Source of the DNA: JAGLHV01 sp023143305 [NCBI: Clostridia bacterium]
Lineage (GTDB): Bacteria; CBDUZB01; JAGLHV01
Length of the DNA stretch: 64,000 nucleotides
Assembly: GCA_030637025.1 (NCBI GenBank)
Contig: DAOVVV010000009.1
Coordinates: 1-64,000, forward strand
Reading direction: 5' to 3'
Part shown: in pieces, positions 26,506 through 34,130 of the stretch
Position numbering within the stretch: the first letter of the stretch is position 1
Layout: every line of letters begins with the position of its first letter
Made by a program: the position numbers and the translations under genes
The notes under the pieces: generated by a model
What the model saw: the letters and a program-made list of their open reading frames with translations, nothing else
Told to the model about the DNA's origin: nothing
Database searches by the model: none

Positions 26506-27042
26506 TCATTTTTCACTCAACATTGAAATAACATCTATACCTCTGATATCGTTGGTTCTATTTTGTTCAGTTAATAATATAATAGTATCTCTCTCTTGTA
26601 AAGCAATTTCATCCTTTCCATTTATTCTCGCACAAACCAAATCTTGCTTTCCTAAATCACGAATAGCTATTTCTACTAACCAGGCAAGTTCTCCTTTACC
26701 ATAAATAATAAATTTTATATGTCCTTTCTTGTATTCTTTAAGAACTACAGCTTGTATTTTTAATTTCATTGTTTTCAATATTTCCATTGTTTTTAAAGTA
26801 TAATAATAAGATTTCTTTGCTTTTTCGGTAAAACCTTTGGGGGTTAGAAAATACTGGACTTTTTTCTTGTTTAACTGTTTCACTTTTACATAACCTTTAT
26901 TTATCAATTTTTTTAAAATAATATTGGTTATCCCCAAAGACATACCCGAGTTTTTAGAAATTTCTCTCTGGGTAACATTCAAATCTTTGTCTATTTCATT
27001 TATTATTTTTAATTCTTTTTCTCTGGATTCTAAAATAATCAT
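26506..27042 (-). CDS. Winged-helix regulator of the polysaccharide operon (MarR/EPS-type) with C-terminal domain
   Basis: 178 residues. The first ~70 form a winged helix: ELKIINEIDKDLNVTQREIS, SLGITNIILKKLINKGYVKV (recognition helix and wing) and YFLTPKGFTEKAKKSYYYT. This closely resembles the small MarR-type regulators placed at the head of exopolysaccharide loci. Residues ~100-178 are an additional alpha/beta domain with FIIYGKGELAWLVEIAIRDL, a Rossmann-like glycine loop that may sense a nucleotide or nucleotide sugar; the ligand is unknown. It is the first gene after a consensus promoter with a palindrome downstream of the -10, so autoregulation and control of the following genes is a strong inference. 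Confidence 0.85.
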   Translation of the reverse strand: MIILESREKELKIINEIDKDLNVTQREISKNSGMSLGITNIILKKLINKGYVKVKQLNKKKVQYFLTPKGFTEKAKKSYYYTLKTMEILKTMKLKIQAVVLKEYKKGHIKFIIYGKGELAWLVEIAIRDLGKQDLVCARINGKDEIALQERDTIILLTEQNRTNDIRGIDVISMLSEK

Positions 27043-27065
27043 TATTTAACCACTTTCTTCCATTT

Positions 27066-27080
27066 GTTCAATATTTGAAC
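27066..27080. promoter_or_regulatory. Candidate operator palindrome
   Basis: GTTCAA-TAT-TTGAAC, two perfect 6 bp arms around three bases. It abuts the -10 box on its downstream side, covering the expected transcription start, and lies 24 bp before the ATG of the winged-helix regulator. A repressor bound there would block initiation. The binder is inferred to be that regulator. Confidence 0.6.
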
Positions 27081-27109
27081 ATTATAAAAAACTATAAGTT
27101 TTATGTCAA
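27081..27109 (-). promoter_or_regulatory. Consensus sigma-70-type promoter of the polysaccharide operon
   Basis: On the minus strand, TTGACA (27109-27104), 17 bp, TATAAT (27086-27081): a perfect match to both boxes at ideal spacing. Transcription should start near 27075, giving a leader of about 33 bases before the regulator ATG. It lies just after the terminator at 27128-27164, so it would begin a new transcript that can run through all downstream genes to the left edge. Confidence 0.8.
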
Positions 27110-27127
27110 GTATTTTTTATTGAAAAA

Positions 27128-27164
27128 CAATGTGGGTTTGGATATATATTCCAAACCCACATTG
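27128..27164 (-). terminator. Rho-independent terminator of the nucleotide-sugar cassette
   Basis: A perfect 14 bp stem (CAATGTGGGTTTGG with CCAAACCCACATTG) around a 9-base loop, followed on the minus strand by TTTTTCA. The T run exists on that side only. It ends transcription from the genes at 27.3-35.2 kb, right before the next promoter. Confidence 0.85.
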
Positions 27165-27310
27165 AATGAAACTACTTTAAATATTATAATAGCATTACAA
27201 TATATTGAACAAAATATTACAATACTAAAATAATATATTTTGATTTCTTAACTATTTTCTTTTTTAATCTTATTATAAATATTTTCTATTTTTTTACAAT
27301 CTTCGTTCAC

Positions 27311-28291
27311 TTAAATTTTTATATCTTTCACCCAATGCCAGTTTGTTCGAAACCATTCCACTGTCCGTTTGATTCCTTCTTCTATATTTATTTCCGGTTT
27401 CCATGAAAAAAATTCCCCGGCTTTTTTAATCTCTGCCCAGGTAGCTGTAACATCTGCCGGATGTTTGGGTAAATATTTTATTTTAGCTTTTTTCCCTAAA
27501 GCTTCTTCGATAAGACCAATCACATAATCTAACCTTACAGGATGATTATTACCTAGATTAACAATTTGATAACCTATCGGTTTTAACATTTTAATCGTAC
27601 CCATGGCTATATCATCGATGTAAGTAAAATCCCTGCTTTGTTTTCCATCCCCGAAAACAGGCATTTCTTCCCCGTTATAAATTTTTTTAACAAAAATAAA
27701 AATACTCATATCAGGCCTTCCTGCCGGGCCGTATACTGTAAAAAAACGGGGAATAGAAACATCTATTCCATAAAGATAATGATAGGTATAACATAATGCT
27801 TCCGCTCCCTTTTTAGAAGCAGCATAAGGAGAAAGCGGTAAATCCGTTTTTTTATCTTCACTGAAAGGAAGGTCGGTATTGCCATAAAGGCTGGAAGTAG
27901 AAGCTAAAATAAATTTCTTTATTTTGTGTTTTCTACAAAGCTCTAAAAGATTTAACGTCCCCACTACATTTGTATCCACATATACCCAGGGATTTTCCAC
28001 ACTGACCCTTACTCCTGCTCTGGCAGCAAGATTAATTATTGCCTCAATCTGTCCATGTTTAGCTATAATTTCATCGAATGACGATTCAATAGAAGAACGA
28101 TTAGCAATATCCGCAAGGTAAAAAGAAAAGTTTTCAAACTGCTTTAATTGGTCCAACCTCCATTCTTTAAGCCGCACATCATAAGCATCATTTAAATCAT
28201 CTACGGCAATTACATTATCCCCTCTTTTTAAAAGCAGTTCCACAATTTTAGAACCGATAAAACCTGCTGCACCTGTGACTAATAAATTCAT
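27311..28291 (-). CDS. UDP-glucuronate 4-epimerase-like NAD-dependent epimerase
   Basis: Extended SDR of 326 residues: LLVTGAAGFIGSKIVELLLK, NLAARAGVRVSVENPWVYVD, STSSLYG, YAASKKGAE (YxxxK) and FFTVYGPAGRPDMS. The AARAGVR and VYGPAGRPDM segments are characteristic of the UDP-glucuronate/UDP-galacturonate epimerase group, so the likely product is UDP-galacturonate. That fits the upstream ugd gene. The C-terminus has WKPEINIEEGIKRTVEWF. Last gene of the nucleotide-sugar cassette; a terminator stands ~150 bp downstream. Some uncertainty remains between this and other 4-epimerases. Confidence 0.87.
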   Translation of the reverse strand: MNLLVTGAAGFIGSKIVELLLKRGDNVIAVDDLNDAYDVRLKEWRLDQLKQFENFSFYLADIANRSSIESSFDEIIAKHGQIEAIINLAARAGVRVSVENPWVYVDTNVVGTLNLLELCRKHKIKKFILASTSSLYGNTDLPFSEDKKTDLPLSPYAASKKGAEALCYTYHYLYGIDVSIPRFFTVYGPAGRPDMSIFIFVKKIYNGEEMPVFGDGKQSRDFTYIDDIAMGTIKMLKPIGYQIVNLGNNHPVRLDYVIGLIEEALGKKAKIKYLPKHPADVTATWAEIKKAGEFFSWKPEINIEEGIKRTVEWFRTNWHWVKDIKI

Positions 28292-28618
28292 TTCTTTCCT
28301 CTTTCTATTTTTTAATTCTGAAATATGTCACCTTTAAACTCCTGCTTCCCTGACTATGTAACCATCCCCTTTTTGGATTTATCATTCCCGAAATCTTTTA
28401 TCGAAAATCCACTTCCCGACAATAATGTTTTTCTAGATCTCCGGATCAAGCCCGAAGATGACAGAAAAAAACAATTGTGATACAGTAATGTTGATGCGGA
28501 ATCTAAAATGTTCTTAAAATATCAATAGATTCCTGCTTTCGCAGGAATGACAACAAAAAGGCACAAAAATAACAATAAAAAGGCGTAAAAATAACAACAA
28601 CAGTGAACAAAAATATTA
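28292..28618. other. Gene-free spacer with palindromic and tandem repeats
   Basis: No gene in 327 bases. It contains a GATCTCCGGATCAAGCCCG-type imperfect palindrome near 28436-28462, the long repeat at 28493-28550 and, near 28551-28600, two tandem ~22-base A-rich units built around AAAAAGGC. No promoter or terminator could be assigned with confidence. Confidence 0.55.
28493..28550 (-). repeat. 58 bp dispersed repeat, inverted copy of 36186-36242
   Basis: Reverse-complemented, this segment reads TCATTCCTGCGAAAGCAGGA and continues to GATTCCGCATC, matching 36186-36242 with only a few differences and one length change. It includes the hairpin TTCCTGC-GAAA-GCAGGAA. In the other copy the sequence is the core of a MITE-like element; here the outer termini are not recognisable. 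Confidence 0.8.
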
Positions 28619-29572
28619 TTATATAATTTTGTTGTTCTTTTTTTTATCTATTTTTTGGAACCATTCAATTGTTTTCTTTAATCCTGTTTCTATATTTACC
28701 TGCGGTGTCCAGCCTAATAATTTTTTTGCTTTGTCTATATCAGGTTGGCGAACCTTAGGGTCATCCGTAGGTAAAGGCAAATATTTAATTTTGCTTTTGC
28801 TTCCAGTAAAATTTATTATGCGTTCAGCCATTTCATTAAGCGGCATCTCGTGTGGATTACCAATATTTACCGGTTCATTTATTTTGGAATTTAATAATTT
28901 ATAAATTCCTTCTATTAAATCAGAAACATAACAAAAACTTCTTGTTTGTTTCCCGTCACCAAAAACAGTTACCGGTTTATTTTCCAACGCCTGTGTAACA
29001 AAAGCAGGAATTGCCCTTCCATCGTTCTTACGCATTCTTTCACCAAAGGTATTAAAAATACGGACAATTCTTATCTCTACTTTATGGTAACGGTGATAAG
29101 CCATAGTCATTGCTTCGGCAAATCTCTTGGCTTCATCATAACAACCCCTCACTCCTACCGGATTTACGTTTCCCCAATAAGTTTCCGGCTGAGGATGAAT
29201 TAAAGGATCTCCATAAACCTCAGAAGTTGATGCCAGCAAAAAAATAGCTTTTTTCTCTTTAGCCAATCCTAAAGCCTTATGTGTTCCCAAAGAACCTACT
29301 TTTAAGGTCTGAATAGGAATCTGTAAATAATCAATGGGACTGGCAGGAGAAGCAAAATGAAGCACGGCATCTATTTTTCCCTCTATATAGATATAATTAG
29401 TTACATCATATTTTACAAATTTAAAATTTTCATTTTCCAATAAATGAGCAATATTATCCGTACTACCGGTAATTAGATTATCCAGACAAACTACCTTGTG
29501 GTTATCTTTTAGAAGACGGTCACACAAATGAGAACCTAAAAATCCTGCTCCTCCTGTTACTAATATTCGCAT
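28619..29572 (-). CDS. uxs: UDP-glucuronate decarboxylase (UDP-xylose synthase)
   Basis: Makes UDP-xylose from UDP-glucuronate with internal NAD recycling. The 317-residue protein starts [20 protein letters not shown] and has [55 protein letters not shown] (with the YxxxK) and [16 protein letters not shown]. The SPASPxxY and NxxGxRxCYDExKR blocks are diagnostic of the Uxs family. I start at ATG 29572 because AAAGGA lies eight bases upstream and the Rossmann loop follows directly; an upstream in-frame start would add 22 unrelated residues. It lies downstream of ugd, which makes its substrate. Confidence 0.94.
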   Translation of the reverse strand: MRILVTGGAGFLGSHLCDRLLKDNHKVVCLDNLITGSTDNIAHLLENENFKFVKYDVTNYIYIEGKIDAVLHFASPASPIDYLQIPIQTLKVGSLGTHKALGLAKEKKAIFLLASTSEVYGDPLIHPQPETYWGNVNPVGVRGCYDEAKRFAEAMTMAYHRYHKVEIRIVRIFNTFGERMRKNDGRAIPAFVTQALENKPVTVFGDGKQTRSFCYVSDLIEGIYKLLNSKINEPVNIGNPHEMPLNEMAERIINFTGSKSKIKYLPLPTDDPKVRQPDIDKAKKLLGWTPQVNIETGLKKTIEWFQKIDKKKNNKII

Positions 29573-29644
29573 ATAATTAGTCCTTTCTTCTTTTTGATAG
29601 TCGAGAGATAATTTAAATTTTTCTACATTAAACGACACAATAAC

Positions 29645-29668
29645 GGGATTGATAAATCAATCCCCTAC
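29645..29668 (-). repeat. REP-like palindrome with GTAG head
   Basis: On the minus strand GTAG is followed at once by GGGATTGAT-TT-ATCAATCCC, a perfect 9 bp stem. The element at 32143-32166 has the same geometry with one base pair swapped (A-T for T-A), so the stem rather than the sequence is kept. Confidence 0.7.
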
Positions 29669-29712
29669 AACCCAACTGTTAAACTTGGACTAAGACAGAT
29701 GACATATCGAGT

Positions 29713-31005
29713 TTATTTTGTTCCTATTCCTTCATAGGTAAATCCCTGCTTACGCATTAAAGCAGGATTATAAATATTCCTTCCGTCTATTATCACCGGT
29801 GTCTTCAATTTTTTCTTAATTTTCTTAAAATCCAGGTTTTTAAATTCTTTCCACTCGGTTAAAACAAGCAACGCATCACTATCTTGCGCTGTTGAGTACG
29901 AATCTTTACAAAAAACAACATTTTTTAATATACTTTTTGCTTTTTCCATAGCCTGGGGGTCATAAACCTTTATTTTCGCTCCTTCTTTTTGTAGCATTTC
30001 AATTATGGAAATAGCCGGGGCATTACGCAAATCATCTGTATTGGATTTAAAAGCCAATCCCAGAATACCTATGGTTTTATCTTTTAAATTCCATATAGCC
30101 CTGGTTAACTTTTTTATCAGGAGATTTTTTTGTTCCTGGTTGATTTTTTTTACGACCTTTAATAATTCGAAATTATAACCATTTTTCTCTGCAATTCTAA
30201 TAAAAGCAGAAAGATCTTTGGGAAAACAACTTCCGCCAAAACCTGCTCCTGCTGAAAGAAACTCAGACCCGATTCTCCGGTCAAGGCCCATTCCTCTGGC
30301 TACCTGAGTAATATCAGCCCCCACCCGCTCACAAATATTAGCCACCGCATTAATATAAGATATCTTCATCGCCAAAAAGGAATTTGCCGCATGCTTTATT
30401 ATCTCCGCACTTTCAATATCAGTAACAATTATCGGGGAACCCAAAGGTTTATATAACTTTTTCATAATCGTTTCCGCTTTTTTACTGTTTACCCCGATTA
30501 CTATTCTATCCGGATGCATAAAATCACCAATGGCTGAACCTTCCCTCAAAAATTCAGGATTAGACACTATATCAAAGGATACCTTTTGCTTGTTATATAT
30601 CTTTACCGTCTGAGCAATTTTTTTTCCCGTTTCTACAGGAACAGTGCTTTTACTTACAATAACCTTGTACCTTTTCATTTGCTGGGCTACTTCCCGGGAA
30701 ACTGCCTCTACATAACATAAATCCGCTTCACCATTTTTTCTGGGAGGGGTATTTACAGCAATAAAAATAATTTCCGAATTAGTTACCCCATCTTTAATGT
30801 CGGTAGTAAAACAAAGAAATTTTTTCTGCATTGTTTTCTTTACTAATTCCGTAAGGCCCGGTTCATAAATGGGAATTTTTCCTTTTTTTAACAAGTCAAT
30901 TTTTTCTTTATTATTATCAACACAAATAACCTTATTACCCATACCGGCTAAACACGCTCCGGTAACTAACCCCACATATCCTGCCCCAATAACACAAACT
31001 TTCAT
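29713..31005 (-). CDS. ugd: UDP-glucose 6-dehydrogenase
   Basis: Oxidises UDP-glucose to UDP-glucuronate with two NAD+. 430 residues beginning VCVIGAGYVGLVTGACLAGM, with FIAVNTPP, VSNPEFLREGSAIGDFMHPD, KHAANSFLAMKISYINAVAN and the catalytic cysteine in GAGFGGSCFPKD (about 255-267), then GLAFKSNTDDLRNAP. All three domains of the UDPGDH family are present at normal length. ATG start. With the following uxs and epimerase genes it forms a branch producing glucuronate, xylose and probably galacturonate donors. Confidence 0.96.
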   Translation of the reverse strand: MKVCVIGAGYVGLVTGACLAGMGNKVICVDNNKEKIDLLKKGKIPIYEPGLTELVKKTMQKKFLCFTTDIKDGVTNSEIIFIAVNTPPRKNGEADLCYVEAVSREVAQQMKRYKVIVSKSTVPVETGKKIAQTVKIYNKQKVSFDIVSNPEFLREGSAIGDFMHPDRIVIGVNSKKAETIMKKLYKPLGSPIIVTDIESAEIIKHAANSFLAMKISYINAVANICERVGADITQVARGMGLDRRIGSEFLSAGAGFGGSCFPKDLSAFIRIAEKNGYNFELLKVVKKINQEQKNLLIKKLTRAIWNLKDKTIGILGLAFKSNTDDLRNAPAISIIEMLQKEGAKIKVYDPQAMEKAKSILKNVVFCKDSYSTAQDSDALLVLTEWKEFKNLDFKKIKKKLKTPVIIDGRNIYNPALMRKQGFTYEGIGTK

Positions 31006-31059
31006 TATTTCAAAAACCCCTTTCTGTTTTTATCTTTTTAACCAAGCAATTATTTACTC

Positions 31060-31965
31060 TTATTGCAAATAATCACTCAGTGCTTCTTTCCAGCTTCTCA
31101 ATTTATCCCACCCCTCTAAGTTCCAGCAAAAATTATTCAGACTTGAAAATTCAGGACGCTTAGCCGGACGATTTAATTTTTCACTCTTGATAGGTTTTAT
31201 CTCTTTTACTTTTAAATTATTATCTTTAATTTTTAATTGATTAACAATTTCCCGGGCAAAATCATACCATGAACAATATTCACTATTAGTAATATGCCAG
31301 ATACCATAAGAACCGCTATTTTCTGATTGGGAAAAAGTAATAAGTTTTTCAATAGCAGCAGCCAAATCCTTAGTATAAGTAGGAGAACCGATTTGGTCAT
31401 TAACTACCTCTAAGTATTCTTTCTCTTTGGCCAAATTTGTAATAGTATCTACAAAATTTTTTCCTTCTTTACCGTATAACCACGACGTGCGCACAATGTA
31501 AAACTTAGTAAGCAGTTTCTGGACGTATAATTCACCGTAATATTTTGACTTACCATAGACACTTAAAGGTTTGGTTAAATCCAATTCCACATAAGGACAC
31601 CCTTTTTTTCCGTCAAAAACAAAATCCGAACTAATATATAAAAGAGCAGCATCAAATCTTTGACAGGCTAAAGCTATATTTCTGGTCCCCAGCATATTTA
31701 CTCTGAAAGCCAACTCCTTATTGGTTTCACACCCATCTACATCGGTATAAGCTGCTGTATGTATTACTAACTGGGGATTTACTTTGGTAATCAACTCATA
31801 GGTTTTATTCATATCGGTGATATCAAGTTGTTGAAATTTGTCCCCGGTTAAACTTATATTATTATTATTTTTTATATCCATCCCGTATAATTCGTGTTTA
31901 GCTTCCAACTGCCTCCACAAATCCATACCCAGCATCCCGCACACACCTGTAATTAAAATCCGCAA
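31060..31965 (-). CDS. rmlD: dTDP-4-dehydrorhamnose reductase
   Basis: Last step of dTDP-L-rhamnose synthesis. The 301 residues start RILITGVCGMLGMDLWRQLE and show INPQLVIHTAAYTDVDGCE-type sequence (VNPQLVIHTAAYTDVDGCE), YISSDFVFDGKKG, PLSVYGKSKYYGE (YxxxK) and RTSWLYGKEGKNFV, each a RmlD landmark. The start codon is TTG with GGAG upstream; the next ATG is 10 codons in, inside the nucleotide-binding loop, so TTG must be used. It belongs with rmlA, rmlB and the rmlC-like gene. Confidence 0.95.
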   Translation of the reverse strand: MRILITGVCGMLGMDLWRQLEAKHELYGMDIKNNNNISLTGDKFQQLDITDMNKTYELITKVNPQLVIHTAAYTDVDGCETNKELAFRVNMLGTRNIALACQRFDAALLYISSDFVFDGKKGCPYVELDLTKPLSVYGKSKYYGELYVQKLLTKFYIVRTSWLYGKEGKNFVDTITNLAKEKEYLEVVNDQIGSPTYTKDLAAAIEKLITFSQSENSGSYGIWHITNSEYCSWYDFAREIVNQLKIKDNNLKVKEIKPIKSEKLNRPAKRPEFSSLNNFCWNLEGWDKLRSWKEALSDYLQ

Positions 31966-32142
31966 ATCCCGTCACTCTCCTTTTTAAGTCCTCATTATCT
32001 TTTTATATTTTATCACTTCTGTCCACTAAAAAACCAGAAAACAAAACAATTATCTAAACACTAATTCTCATCTAAAAATTCGGGTAGGAAATAACATGAA
32101 CTTGTCCTGAACATAGTCGAAAGATGTCACCCGAAAATAGAA

Positions 32143-32166
32143 GGGTTTGATAAATCAAACCCCTAC
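32143..32166 (-). repeat. REP-like palindrome with GTAG head
   Basis: On the minus strand GTAG is followed by GGGTTTGAT-TT-ATCAAACCC, a perfect 9 bp stem, the twin of the element at 29645-29668. It lies in a 269 bp spacer between rmlB and rmlD that also has a GAACTTGTCCTGAACATAGT-type repeat just before it. Confidence 0.7.
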
Positions 32167-32234
32167 AAATATATTGAAAACACAATATAACCAAATTGAT
32201 GCAAACTGAAAATCTTTAGTGATCAAGGTATATA

Positions 32235-33191
32235 TTATTTAAGTTTTTTCCACCACTCTTCATTTATTTTATACCATTCGATCGTTTCTGCTAAAAGCTG
32301 CTGAAAATTTTCCTGCGGCTGCCAGCCCAATTCTTTTTTTATCTTTGTACAATCTACTGCATATCTTCTATCATGGCCTAAACGGTCTTCAACCGGCTTA
32401 ATTAATTCTGTCGGCTTATTTAATATATCCAAAATCATTTTGGTCAATTGAATATTGGTTACTTCATTATCTCCTCCGATATTATAAGTCTCACCTATCC
32501 TACCTTTGTGCAAAACTAAATCTATGGCCCGGCAATGGTCCAAAACATACAACCAATCTCTTACATTCATTCCGTCGCCATAAAGAGGCAGGGATTGATT
32601 ATTTAGAGCATTAGTAACAAACAGAGGAATAACTTTTTCCGGAAATTGATAAGGACCGAAATTATTAGAAGAACGGGTAATAATAGCCGGAAGATTAAAA
32701 GTAACCCAGTAAGAATAGGCCAATAAATCAGCACTTGCTTTACTGGAAGAATAAGGACTGGAAGGTTTTAAATTATCTGATTCTTTAAAAGAACCTTTCT
32801 CAATAGAACCATATACTTCATCCGTTGAGATTTGAATATAGCGATTGATTTTATGCCTTTTTGCTGCCTCTAAAAGGCAAAAAGTACCGTAAATATTAGT
32901 CGTAATAAAATCTTTTGCCTCGTTTATTGATTTGTCAACAAAACTTTCTGCTGCAAAATTAACTACAACATCAACTTGATTAACCAATTCATTTACTATA
33001 TTTTCATCGCTAATATCACCTTTAACAAATCGGTAACGGGAATTATCTTCTAAATCTCTTAAATTATCCAGATTACCGCAATAAGTAAGTTTATCCAGAT
33101 TAATAATTTTATAATCAGGATATTTATTCAATATAAGTCTTATAAAATTAGACCCAATAAAACCCGCTCCTCCGGTAACTAACATTTTCAT
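32235..33191 (-). CDS. rmlB: dTDP-glucose 4,6-dehydratase
   Basis: Second step of dTDP-rhamnose synthesis. 318 residues: [81 protein letters not shown] (YxxxK) and GDGMNVRDWLYVLDHCRAI. The DKLTYCGN and GxNVRDWLYVxDHCxAI blocks are diagnostic. Start ATG 33191, 20 bp after the rmlC-like stop, so co-transcription is likely. Normal length; nothing missing. Confidence 0.96.
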   Translation of the reverse strand: MKMLVTGGAGFIGSNFIRLILNKYPDYKIINLDKLTYCGNLDNLRDLEDNSRYRFVKGDISDENIVNELVNQVDVVVNFAAESFVDKSINEAKDFITTNIYGTFCLLEAAKRHKINRYIQISTDEVYGSIEKGSFKESDNLKPSSPYSSSKASADLLAYSYWVTFNLPAIITRSSNNFGPYQFPEKVIPLFVTNALNNQSLPLYGDGMNVRDWLYVLDHCRAIDLVLHKGRIGETYNIGGDNEVTNIQLTKMILDILNKPTELIKPVEDRLGHDRRYAVDCTKIKKELGWQPQENFQQLLAETIEWYKINEEWWKKLK

Positions 33192-33211
33192 TGTTTTTTC
33201 TCCAGATTTTT

Positions 33212-33667
33212 TTATCTGTCTTTCCTATTCCAGTCGTAAGGTATCTGATTACTATGAGCCGGAATTCTAAATTCATCCGGTTGGTTATAATTAAACAATT
33301 GTGTGGGACAATTTATACAAATAGCTTCCTGTTCACTAATACACTTAAAACCATGATACACCAAAAGAGGAATTTGCAAGAGAATAGGATTTTGTTCTCC
33401 CATAAAAAATTCATTTACTTCCCCTTTAGTACGAGAATTATCCCTCTCATCGTACAACACGACTTTCATCATTCCTTTTACCACGACAAAATTATCAACT
33501 TGTTTTTTGTGATAATGCCATCCTTTTACTACGCCCGGATAAGCAGTAGTCATATAAATCTGTCCAAATTTAATAAATAACTCATCATCACTACGCAGCA
33601 TTTCCATCAGTCTTCCCCGTTCATCAGGAATAACTTTTAATTTTTTTATTTTCACACTCTCAATCAT
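33212..33667 (-). CDS. dTDP-4-dehydrorhamnose 3,5-epimerase-like cupin protein
   Basis: 151-residue protein of the RmlC fold, expected from its position to epimerise dTDP-4-keto-6-deoxyglucose. It has PDERGRLMEMLR, GVVKGWHYHKKQVDNFVVVK (metal/catalytic histidine region, HYHKKQ where classical RmlC has HYQ), LLVYHGFKCISE and QPDEFRIPAH with IPYDW at the end. It is ~30 residues shorter than classical RmlC, and the usual TDYY segment reads TQLF, so the catalytic tyrosine may be missing or shifted. It could be a short-type epimerase or a related sugar cupin. Placed directly before rmlB and after rmlA, so a role in rhamnose synthesis is likely. Confidence 0.8.
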   Translation of the reverse strand: MIESVKIKKLKVIPDERGRLMEMLRSDDELFIKFGQIYMTTAYPGVVKGWHYHKKQVDNFVVVKGMMKVVLYDERDNSRTKGEVNEFFMGEQNPILLQIPLLVYHGFKCISEQEAICINCPTQLFNYNQPDEFRIPAHSNQIPYDWNRKDR

Positions 33668-33739
33668 ATTCCCCTCCTATTTTTTTAAACTCCCAACTTC
33701 AAATTTCAAACTCCAAACTTTTTTATATCATCTAAAAAC

Positions 33740-33895
33740 AAAGGTGAAATATGTTTTGAACGACTTAGCAAATTTTAGCAAAAATAAGCGTTAAAAAAAT
33801 GAGCTTGTCTGAGCAAAGCGAGTTGCTCATTTTTAGCTTGTTTTTGCGTGCCCGAAGGGTAAAATTATGCGTCCAGAGAAAAACATGTTTTGCCT
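33740..33895. repeat. Long self-complementary repeat, copy A
   Basis: 156 bp that fold almost end to end. The ends AAGGTGAAATATGTTTT and AAAACATGTTTTGCCTT pair at 14 of 17 positions, inner arms include ATGAGC (33799-33804) with GCTCAT (33825-33830), and the tip is TGAGCAA-AGCGAG-TTGCTCA. A CCCGAAGGG mini-hairpin forms a bulge on the right arm. Three more copies lie in the trp operon. Confidence 0.85.
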
Positions 33896-34082
33896 TGATT
33901 TCCCTTATTCTAGACACTAACTCATAAATACTATGTCACAAATAGTCATATACTCACTTCGTTCGCGTCATATATTGTCATAAACTATGAGCTATTTGGT
34001 CTATGGACTATAAATTATTCTTTGTCTTTTGTTTTGAATTTAGTTTTTTGTATTTAGTATTTGTCTTTTATCTGTTGCCTAT

Positions 34083-34110
34083 GGACTATCGACTGTGGAC
34101 TATGGACTGT
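34083..34110. repeat. Heptamer tract (G/C)GACT(A/G)T, 4 units
   Basis: GGACTAT, CGACTGT, GGACTAT, GGACTGT in a row. Related tracts are at 51256-51283 and 54044-54064, all in spacers just downstream of gene starts or ends. Confidence 0.7.
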
Positions 34111-34130
34111 CTGTTGTCTTCCAACTGTCT

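Larger units (their letters stand above)
33668..34130. other. Gene-free spacer with hairpin repeat and heptamers
   Basis: 463 bases without a gene. It holds the self-complementary repeat copy A (33740-33895), an inverted pair around CATAAATACTATG and CATAAACTATG (33925-33995), a T-rich block near 34008-34043 that recurs at 47381-47417, and the heptamer tract at 34083-34110. No clear promoter for rmlC/rmlB was found. Confidence 0.6.

Noticed and set aside
27066-27080. GTTCAATATTTGAAC as a LexA-type box
   Set aside because: The half-sites are inverted repeats with a 3-base gap; this does not fit the GTTC direct-repeat or CTGT-type LexA boxes, and the adjacent gene is a MarR-like regulator.
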